Below, piece by piece: positions 8,609 through 16,494 of a stretch of 64,000 nucleotides of DNA. The notes under the pieces were generated by a model. It worked only from the letters and a program-made list of their open reading frames with translations. It ran no database searches and had not been told where the DNA came from. Numbering within the stretch: the first letter of the stretch is position 1; every line of letters starts with the position of its first letter. Source of the DNA: Flavobacterium cellulosilyticum (GTDB lineage Bacteria; Bacteroidota; Bacteroidia; Flavobacteriales; Flavobacteriaceae); the NCBI RefSeq assembly GCF_004349355.1, contig NZ_SMFK01000004.1:128608-192607 (forward strand). Reading direction: 5' to 3'. Position numbers and translations under genes: made by a program.

Positions 8609-9379
8609 ATGGAGCTTAAATTAAATAAACCAATTTGCTTTTTCGACCTTGAAACAACTGGAATTGATGTCGCAAAAGATCGAATTGTTGAAATAGCCAT
8701 CTTCAAAGTTTTTCCAAACGGAAATAAAGAAAGTAAAACTTGGTTAGTGAATCCTACGATTCCAATTCCGCCTCAATCAACTGCAATTCACGGAATCAGT
8801 GACGAAAAAGTAGCAAACGAACCCACTTTTAATGAATTGGCTTCGCAAGTATACAATATGATTAAGGATTCTGATTTAGGGGGCTATAATTCGGATCGAT
8901 TTGACATTCCTTTATTGGCCGAAGAAATGCTTCGGGCAGGAGTTGATTTTGATATGAAAAATCGAGTTTCTGTAGATGTTCAAACTATTTTTCACAAAAA
9001 AGAAGAACGAACATTGAGTGCAGCATTAAAATTTTATTGTGGTCAAAGTCTTGAAAATGCGCATTCAGCAGAAGCAGACACAATGGCCACTTATGAAATT
9101 ATAAAAGCACAATTGGATCGATATCCAGATTTAGAAAATGACATCAAATCATTATCAGAATTTACTACCAGAAAAAAAATCGCTGATTTTGCTGGAATGA
9201 TAGCTTTTGATAAGGAAGATAATGAGATTTTTGCATTTGGAAAACATAAAGGTGTCAAGGTAGAAACCGTTTTGGAGTCGGAGCCGGGCTATTTCAGTTG
9301 GATTCAGAATGCTGATTTTCCTTTGTATACCAAGAAAGTTTTAACTTCTATTAAATTGAGAAAATTGAATACGAAATAG
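8609..9379 (+). CDS. 3'-5' exonuclease (DnaQ/ribonuclease T-like)
   Basis: 256 residues. The ExoI motif FFDLETTG gives metal-binding Asp13 and Glu15, ExoII lies around GGYNSDRFDIPLL, and ExoIII reads AHSAEADTMATYEI with the expected His and Asp. The C-terminal 50 residues (FGKHKGVKVETVLESEPGY) form a DUF3820-like domain often attached to such exonucleases in Bacteroidota. The protein probably trims DNA or RNA 3' ends. It is not the replicative proofreading subunit by context. An inverted repeat begins right at its stop codon. Confidence 0.9.
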   Translation: MELKLNKPICFFDLETTGIDVAKDRIVEIAIFKVFPNGNKESKTWLVNPTIPIPPQSTAIHGISDEKVANEPTFNELASQVYNMIKDSDLGGYNSDRFDIPLLAEEMLRAGVDFDMKNRVSVDVQTIFHKKEERTLSAALKFYCGQSLENAHSAEADTMATYEIIKAQLDRYPDLENDIKSLSEFTTRKKIADFAGMIAFDKEDNEIFAFGKHKGVKVETVLESEPGYFSWIQNADFPLYTKKVLTSIKLRKLNTK

Positions 9380-9381
9380 TG

Positions 9382-9440
9382 TTCAGTGTTCGGTGTTCAG
9401 TTTACAGACTGATCACTGCAACTGATCACTGAATACTGAA
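9382..9440. repeat. CAGT-word inverted repeat
   Basis: The left arm 9382-9401 and right arm 9421-9440 match as reverse complements at about 17 of 20 positions. Both are built from the words TTCAGT and GTTC, and a further ACTGATCACTG copy lies between them at 9408-9418. The repeat fills the gap between the exonuclease stop and the next start (9444), so it is transcribed as a hairpin. Confidence 0.75.
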
Positions 9441-9443
9441 TTT

Positions 9444-10055
9444 ATGAAGATTATCTGTATAGGAAGGAATTATGTTAATCATATAGAGGAATTAAAAAAT
9501 GAGAGGCCATCTGAGCCTGTTGTTTTCATAAAACCGGATTCTGCGATATTATTGAAACAACATCCTTTTGTGATTCCGGAATTTTCGAATGATATTCATC
9601 ATGAAATCGAAATAATTGTTAAAATTAATAAAGTCGGAAAATATATAGACGCCAAGTTTGCGCATAAGTATTATGACGAAATAAGTGTTGGTATAGATTT
9701 TACAGCCCGTGATATTCAAAACGAGTTAAAAGCAAAAGGCTTGCCATGGGAGAAAGCCAAATCGTTTGATGGTTCTGCGGTAATAGGCGAATTTTTACCC
9801 AAAACAAAGTTTAATTCATTGGAAAATCTTACATTTGAATTAATTAATAAAAATAAAACAGTTCAAAAGGGAAATTCCACTCAGATGCTGTGGAAAATTG
9901 ATGAAATCATTTCTTATGTTTCTCAGTATTTTACGTTAAAAATTGGAGATATAATTTTTACGGGAACGCCAGAGGGGGTTGAGGCTGTAAAACCAGAAGA
10001 CGTTTTAGAAGGATTTTTAGAAGGAAATAAACTATTTAGTATACAAATAAAATAA
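9444..10055 (+). CDS. Fumarylacetoacetate hydrolase family protein
   Basis: 203 residues, the size of single-domain FAH proteins such as acylpyruvases (YcgM type) and 2-hydroxyhepta-diene-dioate isomerases. Family features include CIGRNYVNHIEEL at the N-terminus, the metal-binding acidic residues in HHEIEIIVKI, the core segment GIDFTARDIQNELKAKGLPWEKAKSFD (about 77-103) and the late GDIIFTGTPEGV motif. It probably hydrolyses or isomerises a beta-diketo acid using a divalent metal. The exact substrate is unknown. Its stop overlaps the next gene's start by one base, implying coupled translation with the Hpt protein. Confidence 0.9.
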   Translation: MKIICIGRNYVNHIEELKNERPSEPVVFIKPDSAILLKQHPFVIPEFSNDIHHEIEIIVKINKVGKYIDAKFAHKYYDEISVGIDFTARDIQNELKAKGLPWEKAKSFDGSAVIGEFLPKTKFNSLENLTFELINKNKTVQKGNSTQMLWKIDEIISYVSQYFTLKIGDIIFTGTPEGVEAVKPEDVLEGFLEGNKLFSIQIK

Positions 10056-10399
10056 TGGCATTACATTACAACTTAGCAAAAGTGTACGCACTTTCAGATA
10101 ACGACCCAGAATTTGTACTTCAAATCGTAACTTTGTTCGTTACAGAAATTCCGGAAGATTTAGGAGAAATTAAAGAAGGAATTAAAAAAATGGATCACAA
10201 GCATGCTTACTCCTATGCTCATAAAATAAAGCCTTCTCTAGATTTGCTTGGTTTAAAAATGGCTTTTGAAGAAATTCTTCAAGTAGAGGCTTGGACAAAA
10301 GCTGAAGGTGAAAAGAAAGAAATAAAAGAAACTTTCAAAAGTGTCAAAACGCAAATTGATGACGCTGTAAAGGAATTAAAAAAAGATTTTGATTTATAA
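10055..10399 (+). CDS. Hpt domain (histidine phosphotransfer) protein
   Basis: A 114-residue all-helical protein with the phosphotransfer signature HKIKPSLDLLGL, where His56 is the expected phosphorylation site. Stand-alone Hpt proteins shuttle phosphate between a hybrid kinase receiver and a response regulator. No kinase is adjacent. The only hybrid kinase in the window is at 57840. The gene overlaps the FAH-family gene by one base, and a terminator follows. Confidence 0.85.
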   Translation: MALHYNLAKVYALSDNDPEFVLQIVTLFVTEIPEDLGEIKEGIKKMDHKHAYSYAHKIKPSLDLLGLKMAFEEILQVEAWTKAEGEKKEIKETFKSVKTQIDDAVKELKKDFDL

Positions 10400-10435
10400 G
10401 TGATTTTAATCAATTCTTTGTGGTTTTTTTAAAAT

Positions 10436-10466
10436 AAAAAAGAGCTCCTTTTGGTAGCTCTTTTTT
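10436..10466 (+). terminator. Terminator after the Hpt gene
   Basis: AAAAAGAGCT (10436-10445) pairs with AGCTCTTTTT (10455-10464) across a nine-base loop, then T residues. Confidence 0.85.
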
Positions 10467-10548
10467 ATTTTAAAATAAGTCTATTTAATTTTTGACTTCA
10501 TCTCAATTAGCATAAAATTATTTAATATTTTTTATAGAACGAAATAAA

Positions 10549-11799
10549 ATGAAAGCAGCTATTATAACTATCGGTGACGAAATTTTAATAGGCCAAATTG
10601 TAGATACGAATTCTGCTTTTATCGCTAAATCTTTGGATAAAATTGGGGTTGAGATTTATGAAATGGTGTCTATAAGTGATAACAAACAGCACATATTGAA
10701 TACTTTTTCAAGCTTGCAAAATATAGTAGACTTAGTAATTATTACAGGAGGTTTAGGGCCAACGAAGGATGATGTTACCAAGAAAACTTTTTGTGATTAT
10801 TTTGAAGATGAATTAGTTGTTAATACTGATGTCCTAAAACATGTTACACAATTAATTGAAGGATTCTACAAGCGGACCATAACTCAAATAAACATCGATC
10901 AGGCCTTAGTACCATCAAAATGTACAGTGCTTCACAACCAAGTGGGTACGGCGCCAGGTATGTGGATGAAAAAAGAAAATACCGTGTTTGTTTCGCTTCC
11001 AGGTGTTCCTTTTGAAATGAAATATTTAGTCGAAAACGAAATTATACCTAAAGTTGTTCGGGAATATAAACGTCCCTACATTCTTCATAAAACAATATTG
11101 ACCTATGGTCAAGGCGAAAGTATGGTTGCGGAGCGTATTGAAGAATGGGAAAATGAATTGCCAGAGTTTATAAAATTAGCTTATTTGCCGAGTCCAGGAC
11201 GAGTGCGTTTGCGACTTTCGGCAAGGGGAATAGATAAGGGTTTTTTAGAGACGGCAATCGAAGAAAAAGTGGTTTCGTTGTCTAAAATCATAGGGGATAT
11301 TATTGTTGGTTTTGATGATGACGAAACCATAGAAACGGTTATTGGCAAGTTGCTTAAGCAACAAAACAAAACACTGTCTACTGCCGAAAGTTGTACAGGT
11401 GGAAAAATTGCCCAAGTATTGACTTCGGTTTCCGGGGCATCAAGCTATTTTAAGGGCAGTGTGGTTTCGTATGCAACAGAAACTAAGATATCTATATTGG
11501 GGCTTTCAGCTGCGTTAATTGAAAAATATTCCGTTGTAAGTGCGGAAGTTGCAAAAGAAATGGCGATTAATATTAAAAAGATAATGAAAACGGACTATGC
11601 AATTGCGACTACAGGAAATGCAGGGCCCTCAAAAGGAGACTCCAATGCGGAACTTGGTTCGGTTTTTATTGCATTAGCCACTCCTGATGAAGTAATTGTT
11701 GAAGAATTCGATTTTGGCCAACCCCGTGAAAAAGTGATAGATAGAGCGCTGATAAAAAGCTTGGAAATGCTTCGTAAAGAAATTTTAAAAAATGTGTAA
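10549..11799 (+). CDS. cinA: CinA family competence/damage-inducible protein
   Basis: 416 residues, the full CinA length. The N-terminal molybdopterin-binding-like (COG1058) domain reads [17 protein letters not shown] and GGLGPTKDD. The C-terminal CinA/PncC domain (about 255-410) has [12 protein letters not shown] and TGNAGPS. In characterised CinA proteins these act as an ADP-ribose pyrophosphatase and a nicotinamide mononucleotide deamidase, so the protein probably takes part in NAD recycling. It lies directly upstream of the ribosomal rpmB cluster but is separated from it by that cluster's promoter. Confidence 0.95.
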   Translation: MKAAIITIGDEILIGQIVDTNSAFIAKSLDKIGVEIYEMVSISDNKQHILNTFSSLQNIVDLVIITGGLGPTKDDVTKKTFCDYFEDELVVNTDVLKHVTQLIEGFYKRTITQINIDQALVPSKCTVLHNQVGTAPGMWMKKENTVFVSLPGVPFEMKYLVENEIIPKVVREYKRPYILHKTILTYGQGESMVAERIEEWENELPEFIKLAYLPSPGRVRLRLSARGIDKGFLETAIEEKVVSLSKIIGDIIVGFDDDETIETVIGKLLKQQNKTLSTAESCTGGKIAQVLTSVSGASSYFKGSVVSYATETKISILGLSAALIEKYSVVSAEVAKEMAINIKKIMKTDYAIATTGNAGPSKGDSNAELGSVFIALATPDEVIVEEFDFGQPREKVIDRALIKSLEMLRKEILKNV

Positions 11800-11805
11800 T
11801 ATTTT

Positions 11806-11837
11806 TTTGTTTCATCCGTTTATTTTTCTTTTCTTTG
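11806..11837 (+). promoter_or_regulatory. Probable rpmB operon promoter
   Basis: TTTG ends at 11809 and TTTCTTTG spans 11830-11837, with 20 bp between. This resembles the Bacteroidota TTTG-N19/20-TAnnTTTG promoter with one mismatch in the -7 box. It lies about 37 bp upstream of the rpmB ATG. Confidence 0.55.
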
Positions 11838-11873
11838 CACCCTGATTTTGAATAACGATAAAAGATAACAATA

Positions 11874-12110
11874 ATGTCAAGAGTTTGTGTCCTTACAGGT
11901 AAAAGAGCGATGGTAGGAAATAACGTTTCTCACGCTATGAATAAAACTAAGAGAAAGTTTTCTGTAAACTTAGTTAAAAAGCGTTTTTATCTTCCTGAAG
12001 AAGATAGATGGATTACTCTAAGAGTAGCAGCATCTACAGTAAAAACAATCAATAAAAATGGAATCGCTGCAGTTTTGAAAAAAGCGCAGTCAGAAGGATT
12101 TATTAAATAA
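11874..12110 (+). CDS. rpmB: 50S ribosomal protein L28
   Basis: 78 residues. The opening MSRVCVLTGKRAMVGNNVSHA, rich in basic residues, is the L28 signature. It is a component of the large subunit near the peptidyl-transferase exit region. It leads the conserved Bacteroidota trio rpmB-rpmG-DUF4295, 28 bp ahead of rpmG. Confidence 0.97.
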   Translation: MSRVCVLTGKRAMVGNNVSHAMNKTKRKFSVNLVKKRFYLPEEDRWITLRVAASTVKTINKNGIAAVLKKAQSEGFIK

Positions 12111-12138
12111 TCTTTTTCCAAAATAAATATAAAGCAAA

Positions 12139-12324
12139 ATGGCAAAAAGTAAAGGAAATAGAATCCAGGTAATTTTAGAATGTACAGAGCACAAAACTTC
12201 AGGTGTTGCTGGAACGTCTAGATACATTACAACGAAGAACAAAAAAAATACTCCAGACAGATTAGAGATTAAAAAATTTAATCCAATCTTGAAAAAAGTA
12301 ACAGTTCACAAAGAAATTAAATAA
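12139..12324 (+). CDS. rpmG: 50S ribosomal protein L33
   Basis: 61 residues, with VILECTEHK near the N-terminus and [20 protein letters not shown] in the middle, as in the L33 family. It keeps only one of the zinc-ribbon cysteines (Cys14), so it is of the zinc-independent type. It is second gene of the rpmB cluster. Confidence 0.96.
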   Translation: MAKSKGNRIQVILECTEHKTSGVAGTSRYITTKNKKNTPDRLEIKKFNPILKKVTVHKEIK

Positions 12325-12394
12325 TTAAAAATTTTTATTACTATTTAAAATGGTAACATTTTAGATTTATTAAAATTTAAATAACATTTGAATC

Positions 12395-12547
12395 ATGGCA
12401 AAGAAAACCGTAGCATCGTTACAAACATCTTCTAAGAGATTATCAAAAGCCATCAAAATGGTGAAATCTCCAAAAACAGGTGCTTATACATTTGTAGAGT
12501 CTATTATGACTCCTGAAGCAGTTGATGAATTCTTGAAAAAGAAATAA
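12395..12547 (+). CDS. DUF4295 family small ribosome-associated protein
   Basis: A 50-residue, lysine-rich protein starting MAKKTVASLQTSSKRLSKAI and ending FLKKK. It is too short for most gene finders. DUF4295 proteins occur downstream of rpmG across Bacteroidota. I recall the family being seen as an extra large-subunit protein (named bL38) in a Flavobacterium ribosome structure, but that is from memory. A terminator follows at 12571, so it closes the rpmB-rpmG operon. Confidence 0.9.
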   Translation: MAKKTVASLQTSSKRLSKAIKMVKSPKTGAYTFVESIMTPEAVDEFLKKK

Positions 12548-12570
12548 TTAACATTAGCATTATATAGAAT

Positions 12571-12599
12571 AGCTACTTTCTTTCGGAAGTAGCTTTTTT
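12571..12599 (+). terminator. Terminator of the rpmB-rpmG-DUF4295 operon
   Basis: AGCTACTT (12571-12578) pairs with AAGTAGCT (12587-12594), followed by a T run. Confidence 0.88.
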
Positions 12600-12697
12600 A
12601 TTTTATATATTTGTCAATTAGATTTTTTAGAAGTTATTTGCTTCACCAGTTTGCTGGTACTTATGTCAAAAATCGTTAATCTGCAATCAACATTCCA

Positions 12698-13651
12698 ATG
12701 AGTTTTTTTAAAAAATTATTTTCATCCGAAAAAAAGGAATCTTTAGACAAAGGGCTAGAGAAATCAAAAACAACTTTCTTTTCTAAATTAACTAAAGCAG
12801 TTGCTGGAAAATCTAAAGTGGATGATGAGGTTTTAGATAATTTAGAAGAAATACTTGTTTCTTCTGATGTTGGAGTTAATACTACTCTGAAAATAATTAC
12901 AAGAATTGAAGCTCGCGTTGCTGCAGATAAATATCTTGGTACTGATGAACTTAATAATATTCTACAAGAAGAAATAGCTAGTTTGCTTTCAGAAACTAAT
13001 ACTGGTGAAGCAACTGAGTTTGTGATTCCAATTACTACTAAGCCTTATGTTTTGATGGTTGTAGGGGTAAATGGTGTTGGAAAAACAACTACGATAGGAA
13101 AATTGGCGTATCAATTTAAAAAACAAGGATACAAAGTAGTTCTTGGAGCTGCAGATACCTTTCGTGCCGCAGCGATTGATCAGTTACAAATTTGGGCAGA
13201 TAGAGTAGGAGTGCCAATTGTAAGACAAAATATGGGTAGTGATCCTGCTTCTGTAGCTTTTGATACCTTACAGTCAGCAGTAGCTCAAGATGCTGATATT
13301 GTAATTATTGATACTGCAGGACGTTTACACAACAAGATTAATTTGATGAACGAGTTAACTAAAGTGAAACGTGTGATGCAAAAAGTGGTTGTCGATGCTC
13401 CTCACGATGTTTTATTGGTTCTTGATGGTTCAACAGGTCAAAATGCTTTTGAACAAGCCAAACAGTTTACAGCAGCGACTGAAGTTACTTCACTTGCGGT
13501 GACAAAATTAGATGGAACTGCAAAAGGGGGGGTTGTTATTGGTATTTCAGACCAATTTCAAATACCAGTGAAATATATTGGTGTTGGAGAAGGAATCGAA
13601 GATTTGCAGGTTTTTAATAAATATGAATTTGTTGACAGTTTTTTTAAATAA
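12698..13651 (+). CDS. ftsY: Signal recognition particle receptor FtsY
   Basis: 317 residues with a short charged N-terminal segment, a four-helix N domain and a GTPase G domain. The G domain shows the P-loop GVNGVGKTTT, the SRP-GTPase insertion motif DTFRAAAIDQL, DTAGR and TKLDGTAKGG. It docks SRP-ribosome complexes at the SecYEG translocon. The acidic A domain of E. coli FtsY is absent, as is usual in this phylum. Just upstream (12668-12690) is a fragment of the GATT-word repeat seen at 15858-15982. A seven-G tract encodes part of KGG near the C-terminus. Confidence 0.97.
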   Translation: MSFFKKLFSSEKKESLDKGLEKSKTTFFSKLTKAVAGKSKVDDEVLDNLEEILVSSDVGVNTTLKIITRIEARVAADKYLGTDELNNILQEEIASLLSETNTGEATEFVIPITTKPYVLMVVGVNGVGKTTTIGKLAYQFKKQGYKVVLGAADTFRAAAIDQLQIWADRVGVPIVRQNMGSDPASVAFDTLQSAVAQDADIVIIDTAGRLHNKINLMNELTKVKRVMQKVVVDAPHDVLLVLDGSTGQNAFEQAKQFTAATEVTSLAVTKLDGTAKGGVVIGISDQFQIPVKYIGVGEGIEDLQVFNKYEFVDSFFK

Positions 13652-13659
13652 TTATTATA

Positions 13660-13833
13660 ATGGATTTTTACAATAAAATTAAGCCTATTTACCTCTATTT
13701 TATTAGTGTTGTAGCACTCGTTTTATCAAACTTCTTTAGAGATGGAAATCAACTAGTATATGTTTTCTTATTAACGACAGGTACGATATTGTTTATTTTA
13801 GGCTTCATGAAAGGAAGAAATGAACGTAAATAA
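13660..13833 (+). CDS. Small two-helix membrane protein
   Basis: A 57-residue ORF starting ATG 8 bp after the ftsY stop. It has two hydrophobic helices (about residues 10-25 and 33-50) and a basic tail, MKGRNERK. It is too short for the usual ORF cutoffs, but the close spacing, clean composition and membrane pattern support a real gene cotranscribed with ftsY. Function unknown. Its TAA stop directly abuts the stop of a decayed gene on the opposite strand. Confidence 0.75.
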   Translation: MDFYNKIKPIYLYFISVVALVLSNFFRDGNQLVYVFLLTTGTILFILGFMKGRNERK

Positions 13834-14896
13834 TTATTGATACAATGCGTTGATTTTTGTCCATAAGCCATTATCAAATCTCGATAATGCAAAGTTGGTT
13901 TCATCGGCTGCATCACCCATTCTAATGGCTACCATTTTCTTACTTGGAATTACATAGATTTTTTTATCGTTTTGCCTAGTGCCATAAACATATCATTGGG
14001 TCTAGATGGGATTATACTACCATTAAATTGAAGTTGTGTTTGCAGGAGATGATAATTTTATTTTGTACTTAACCACCACAAATAGCCATATCCTAAATTG
14101 ATAGTTTGCGAAGAATTTGTTGCTTGGTTGAAATAATCTTCATTCAATATCACATTGCTTTCCCTTTTTCCTATGTTGAGCATCAATTAACCAAAACGAT
14201 CCGCACTGCGGGTGTTGCTAAAGTAAACACTATTATTATCAACTTGAAACCATGCCACGCTCATTCCTTTTTTGTCTCTAAGCTTTGAATTGAAATAATT
14301 GGACCATGATTGTCCTGAAGCATTCGCAATAACATCTTGCAATTTAAGATACACATTATGATAAACCCATCGCGTTCCTGTATCGGCTTTGTAAATGAGT
14401 TTTGCTGGAGTTACATCATCGACTGTGTGTTCTAAACCCGAAGTCATTGTGAGTAGATTTTTGCAGGTAATTTGATTTTCTGGTACTATTGTTTCATTCT
14501 TCCAGCCCGTTCCAATATACTGATAAAATTTGTTATTAATGTTTATTATGCCTTCCTGCTGTGCAATTCCAGTCATGGTTGATGTCAATGTTTTAGCGGC
14601 ACTTGCCCAATACTATCCAGTTGTTGCCGAATGTCCGTTGAAATAATTTTCCATTACAATCTTTCCATTGACAAGTAAGATGAAACCTTTAGAGTTTTTC
14701 AGTGCTAAATAATCTAACGGTGGTTGAACGGCAGTTTGTTTCTATCCTAAATCGGTGATTGATTTCGTTTCCCAAATGTTACCAGACAATGGTGGAAAAT
14801 ACATTGCATTAACAGGGTTGGTGTAAGATTTGTTGATTCAGAACTGCAATTTGCAAACAATAAAACAATCAATAGGGGGATTGTTACTTTTGACAT
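13834..14896 (-). pseudogene. Degraded serine hydrolase / class C beta-lactamase-family gene
   Basis: Reading leftwards from ATG at 14896 gives a lipoprotein signal (LLIVLLFANC), then a frameshift. A second frame carries LDYLALKNSKGFILLVNGK, the catalytic SxxK as SAAK (just before the 133-residue open segment ending at 14187) and YHNVY with the YxN motif. The C-terminal part runs to LWTKINALYQ and a stop at 13834-13836. I count at least four in-frame stops (Leu-Gly-stop, TGG to TAG near SAAK, TTA to TAA after RFG, and one after LSTK) plus two frameshifts. The intact ancestor was probably a secreted penicillin-binding or esterase-type enzyme. It is clearly non-functional. Confidence 0.9.
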
Positions 14897-15030
14897 TTTT
14901 TGCGGTTTTAATATAGGTATGACCAAAAATAGTTTAAAAAGTTGAATAGCTTTTTTTGTTTTTTGTTTTCTTTGAAGTTTTTAAGAGTAACTTTGTTGTT
15001 TATAAAAAAGTCCCTTTTTTCCAAATATGC

Positions 15031-15110
15031 TAGCCCTGATTGCAATGGAAATCCTTTTTATTTTGGGGTTCAAAATAAAAAGATTGTAGTGAAAAGCAGG
15101 ATTAAGCTCC
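15031..15110 (+). repeat. Flavobacterial hairpin element, copy 2
   Basis: It starts TAGCCCTGAT and ends AGCAGGATTAAGCTCC. The inner arms CTTTTTATTTTG (15054-15065) and CAAAATAAAAAG (15071-15082) are a perfect 12-bp stem with a GGGTT loop. It lies between the decayed beta-lactamase gene and the lipoprotein gene at 15129. Confidence 0.88.
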
Positions 15111-15128
15111 CTTAAAAAATAGTATCAA

Positions 15129-15572
15129 ATGAAAAAATGTATAAGTATTTTATTCGTATCGTTTCTTTTTGTTGCTTGTCAGCAAAAGGTAAATAGGGAA
15201 GATATACCCAAAATAAATGGGTATTGGGAAATTGAAAAAGTGGCTTTTAAAGAAGGTCAAGAAAAGGGTTATACTATTAATGAGAGTTATGATTTTTTCT
15301 CAATAGAAAAGAATTTTGTTGGAATTCGTAAGAAGGTAATGCCTCAACTGGATGGCACTTTTATTGTAAATGATACTTACGAAAATGTGAAAATAAGGTT
15401 TACAGATGACAAAGTTTTCTTTGATTATTCGACTAAATTTGCAAAATGGACAGAAGAATTAGTAGAATTAGAAAAAGATAAAATGGCTTTTAGAAATGCT
15501 GAAAACAAAGAGTATTTTTATAAAAAAGCAGCACCAATAAAAATAACAGGAGATGGCAAAAAGACTAAATAA
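15129..15572 (+). CDS. Putative lipoprotein (lipocalin-like)
   Basis: 147 residues with a signal peptide and lipobox FVACQQK (cysteine about residue 17), then GYWEIEKVAFKEGQEKGY and a beta-rich body. This is the pattern of small lipocalin-like lipoproteins of Flavobacteriia. It should be lipid-anchored in the envelope. Its last 20 bases overlap the DUF721 gene, implying coupled translation. Ligand and role are unknown. Confidence 0.78.
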   Translation: MKKCISILFVSFLFVACQQKVNREDIPKINGYWEIEKVAFKEGQEKGYTINESYDFFSIEKNFVGIRKKVMPQLDGTFIVNDTYENVKIRFTDDKVFFDYSTKFAKWTEELVELEKDKMAFRNAENKEYFYKKAAPIKITGDGKKTK

Positions 15573-15849
15573 TCAAAGTAGCGTGGGCGATGTATTGAAA
15601 CAAATAATTCAAGTCAATAAATTGCAACCCGGTATGGATCAAATAGATGTAAAAGAAGCGTGGAAAAACTTGATGGGAAACGGAGTAAATCATTACACCA
15701 AAAATGTGGTTTTGAAAGGGAGTATTTTGTATGTAGAGCTTTCTTCGGCTGTACTTCGCGAGGAATTAAGTCACGGAAAGTCTAAAATAATAGCGATGAT
15801 AAATGAAGAATTGAAACGAGATCTGGTGAAGGATGTCGTCTTGAGGTAA
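15553..15849 (+). CDS. DUF721 domain protein (DciA-like)
   Basis: 98 residues covering the DUF721 fold, with the typical VGDVLKQIIQVNKLQPGM start and the core LKGSILYVELSSAVLREELSH. DUF721 proteins are related to DciA, the replicative-helicase operator of bacteria that lack DnaC. This short form has only the KH-like core, so the replication role is inferred from the family. It overlaps the upstream lipoprotein gene by 20 bp and ends before a bidirectional terminator. Confidence 0.88.
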   Translation: MAKRLNNQSSVGDVLKQIIQVNKLQPGMDQIDVKEAWKNLMGNGVNHYTKNVVLKGSILYVELSSAVLREELSHGKSKIIAMINEELKRDLVKDVVLR

Positions 15850-15857
15850 TGATTTTC

Positions 15858-15982
15858 GATTGTTGATTAACGATTACAGATTGCAGATTTTTGTGATTGC
15901 ATATAAAAAAATCCCGTTTTTGAAACGGGATTTTCTGTTTTATACTTTTAAATCTAAATTCAAAAATCGTTAATCAACAATC
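15858..15982. repeat. 18-bp perfect inverted repeat flanking a terminator (GATT words)
   Basis: GATTGTTGATTAACGATT at 15858-15875 and its exact reverse complement at 15965-15982 enclose the terminator at 15908-15934. Each arm is followed or preceded by a looser copy of AGATTGCAGATT. The right arm runs to within 7 bp of the ndk stop codon. A shortened version lies at 12668-12690 before ftsY. Confidence 0.85.
15908..15934. terminator. Bidirectional terminator between DUF721 and ndk
   Basis: AAAATCCCGTTT (15908-15919) pairs perfectly with AAACGGGATTTT (15923-15934), with A and T tracts on either side. It serves the two convergent genes. Confidence 0.9.
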
Positions 15983-15988
15983 TGCAAT

Positions 15989-16408
15989 CTAAAACTGCTC
16001 TCTACCTGAAAAATGGAAAGCTCCTTCGATTGCAGCATTTTCGTCGCTATCTGAACCGTGAACTGCATTTTCTCCAATTGAAGTAGCATAGGCGATACGG
16101 ATAGTACCTTCAGCAGCATCAGCTGGATTTGTAGCTCCAATTAAAGTTCTAAAATCTTCCACTGCATTTTCCTTTTCTAAAATAGCGGCAACAAGAGGTC
16201 CGCTTGACATAAATTCTACTAAACCATTGTAGAAAGGTCTTTCCGCATGAACGGCATAAAATGCTTTTGCATCAGCTACTGTTAATTGTGTTAATTTTAG
16301 TGAAACGATTTTAAAACCACCGTTTGTAATCATTGCTAATATATTTCCGATGTGTCCGTTAGCAACTGCATCAGGTTTAAGCATTGTAAAAGTTCTATTT
16401 GAAGCCAT
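15989..16408 (-). CDS. ndk: Nucleoside diphosphate kinase
   Basis: 139 residues, the standard length. Lys11 in TMLKPDAV and the phosphorylated His117 in NAVHGSDS identify the enzyme, which passes phosphate from ATP to other nucleoside diphosphates through phosphohistidine. It is cytoplasmic. It is transcribed convergently with the DUF721 gene and downstream of bshC, 86 bp away, with poly-T/A-rich DNA between. Confidence 0.98.
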   Translation of the reverse strand: MASNRTFTMLKPDAVANGHIGNILAMITNGGFKIVSLKLTQLTVADAKAFYAVHAERPFYNGLVEFMSSGPLVAAILEKENAVEDFRTLIGATNPADAAEGTIRIAYATSIGENAVHGSDSDENAAIEGAFHFSGREQF

Positions 16409-16494
16409 TTTTGTGTTTTTTAAATTGTGTGCAAAAGTAGTTTTTTTTATTGTTAAATTTTATTGGATAAAAAATTTAACAATAAACTTTAATT

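Noticed and set aside
13526..13532. G7 tract in ftsY as a phase-variation site
   Set aside because: It is shorter than tracts that usually slip often, and the gene is essential in most bacteria, so switching is implausible.
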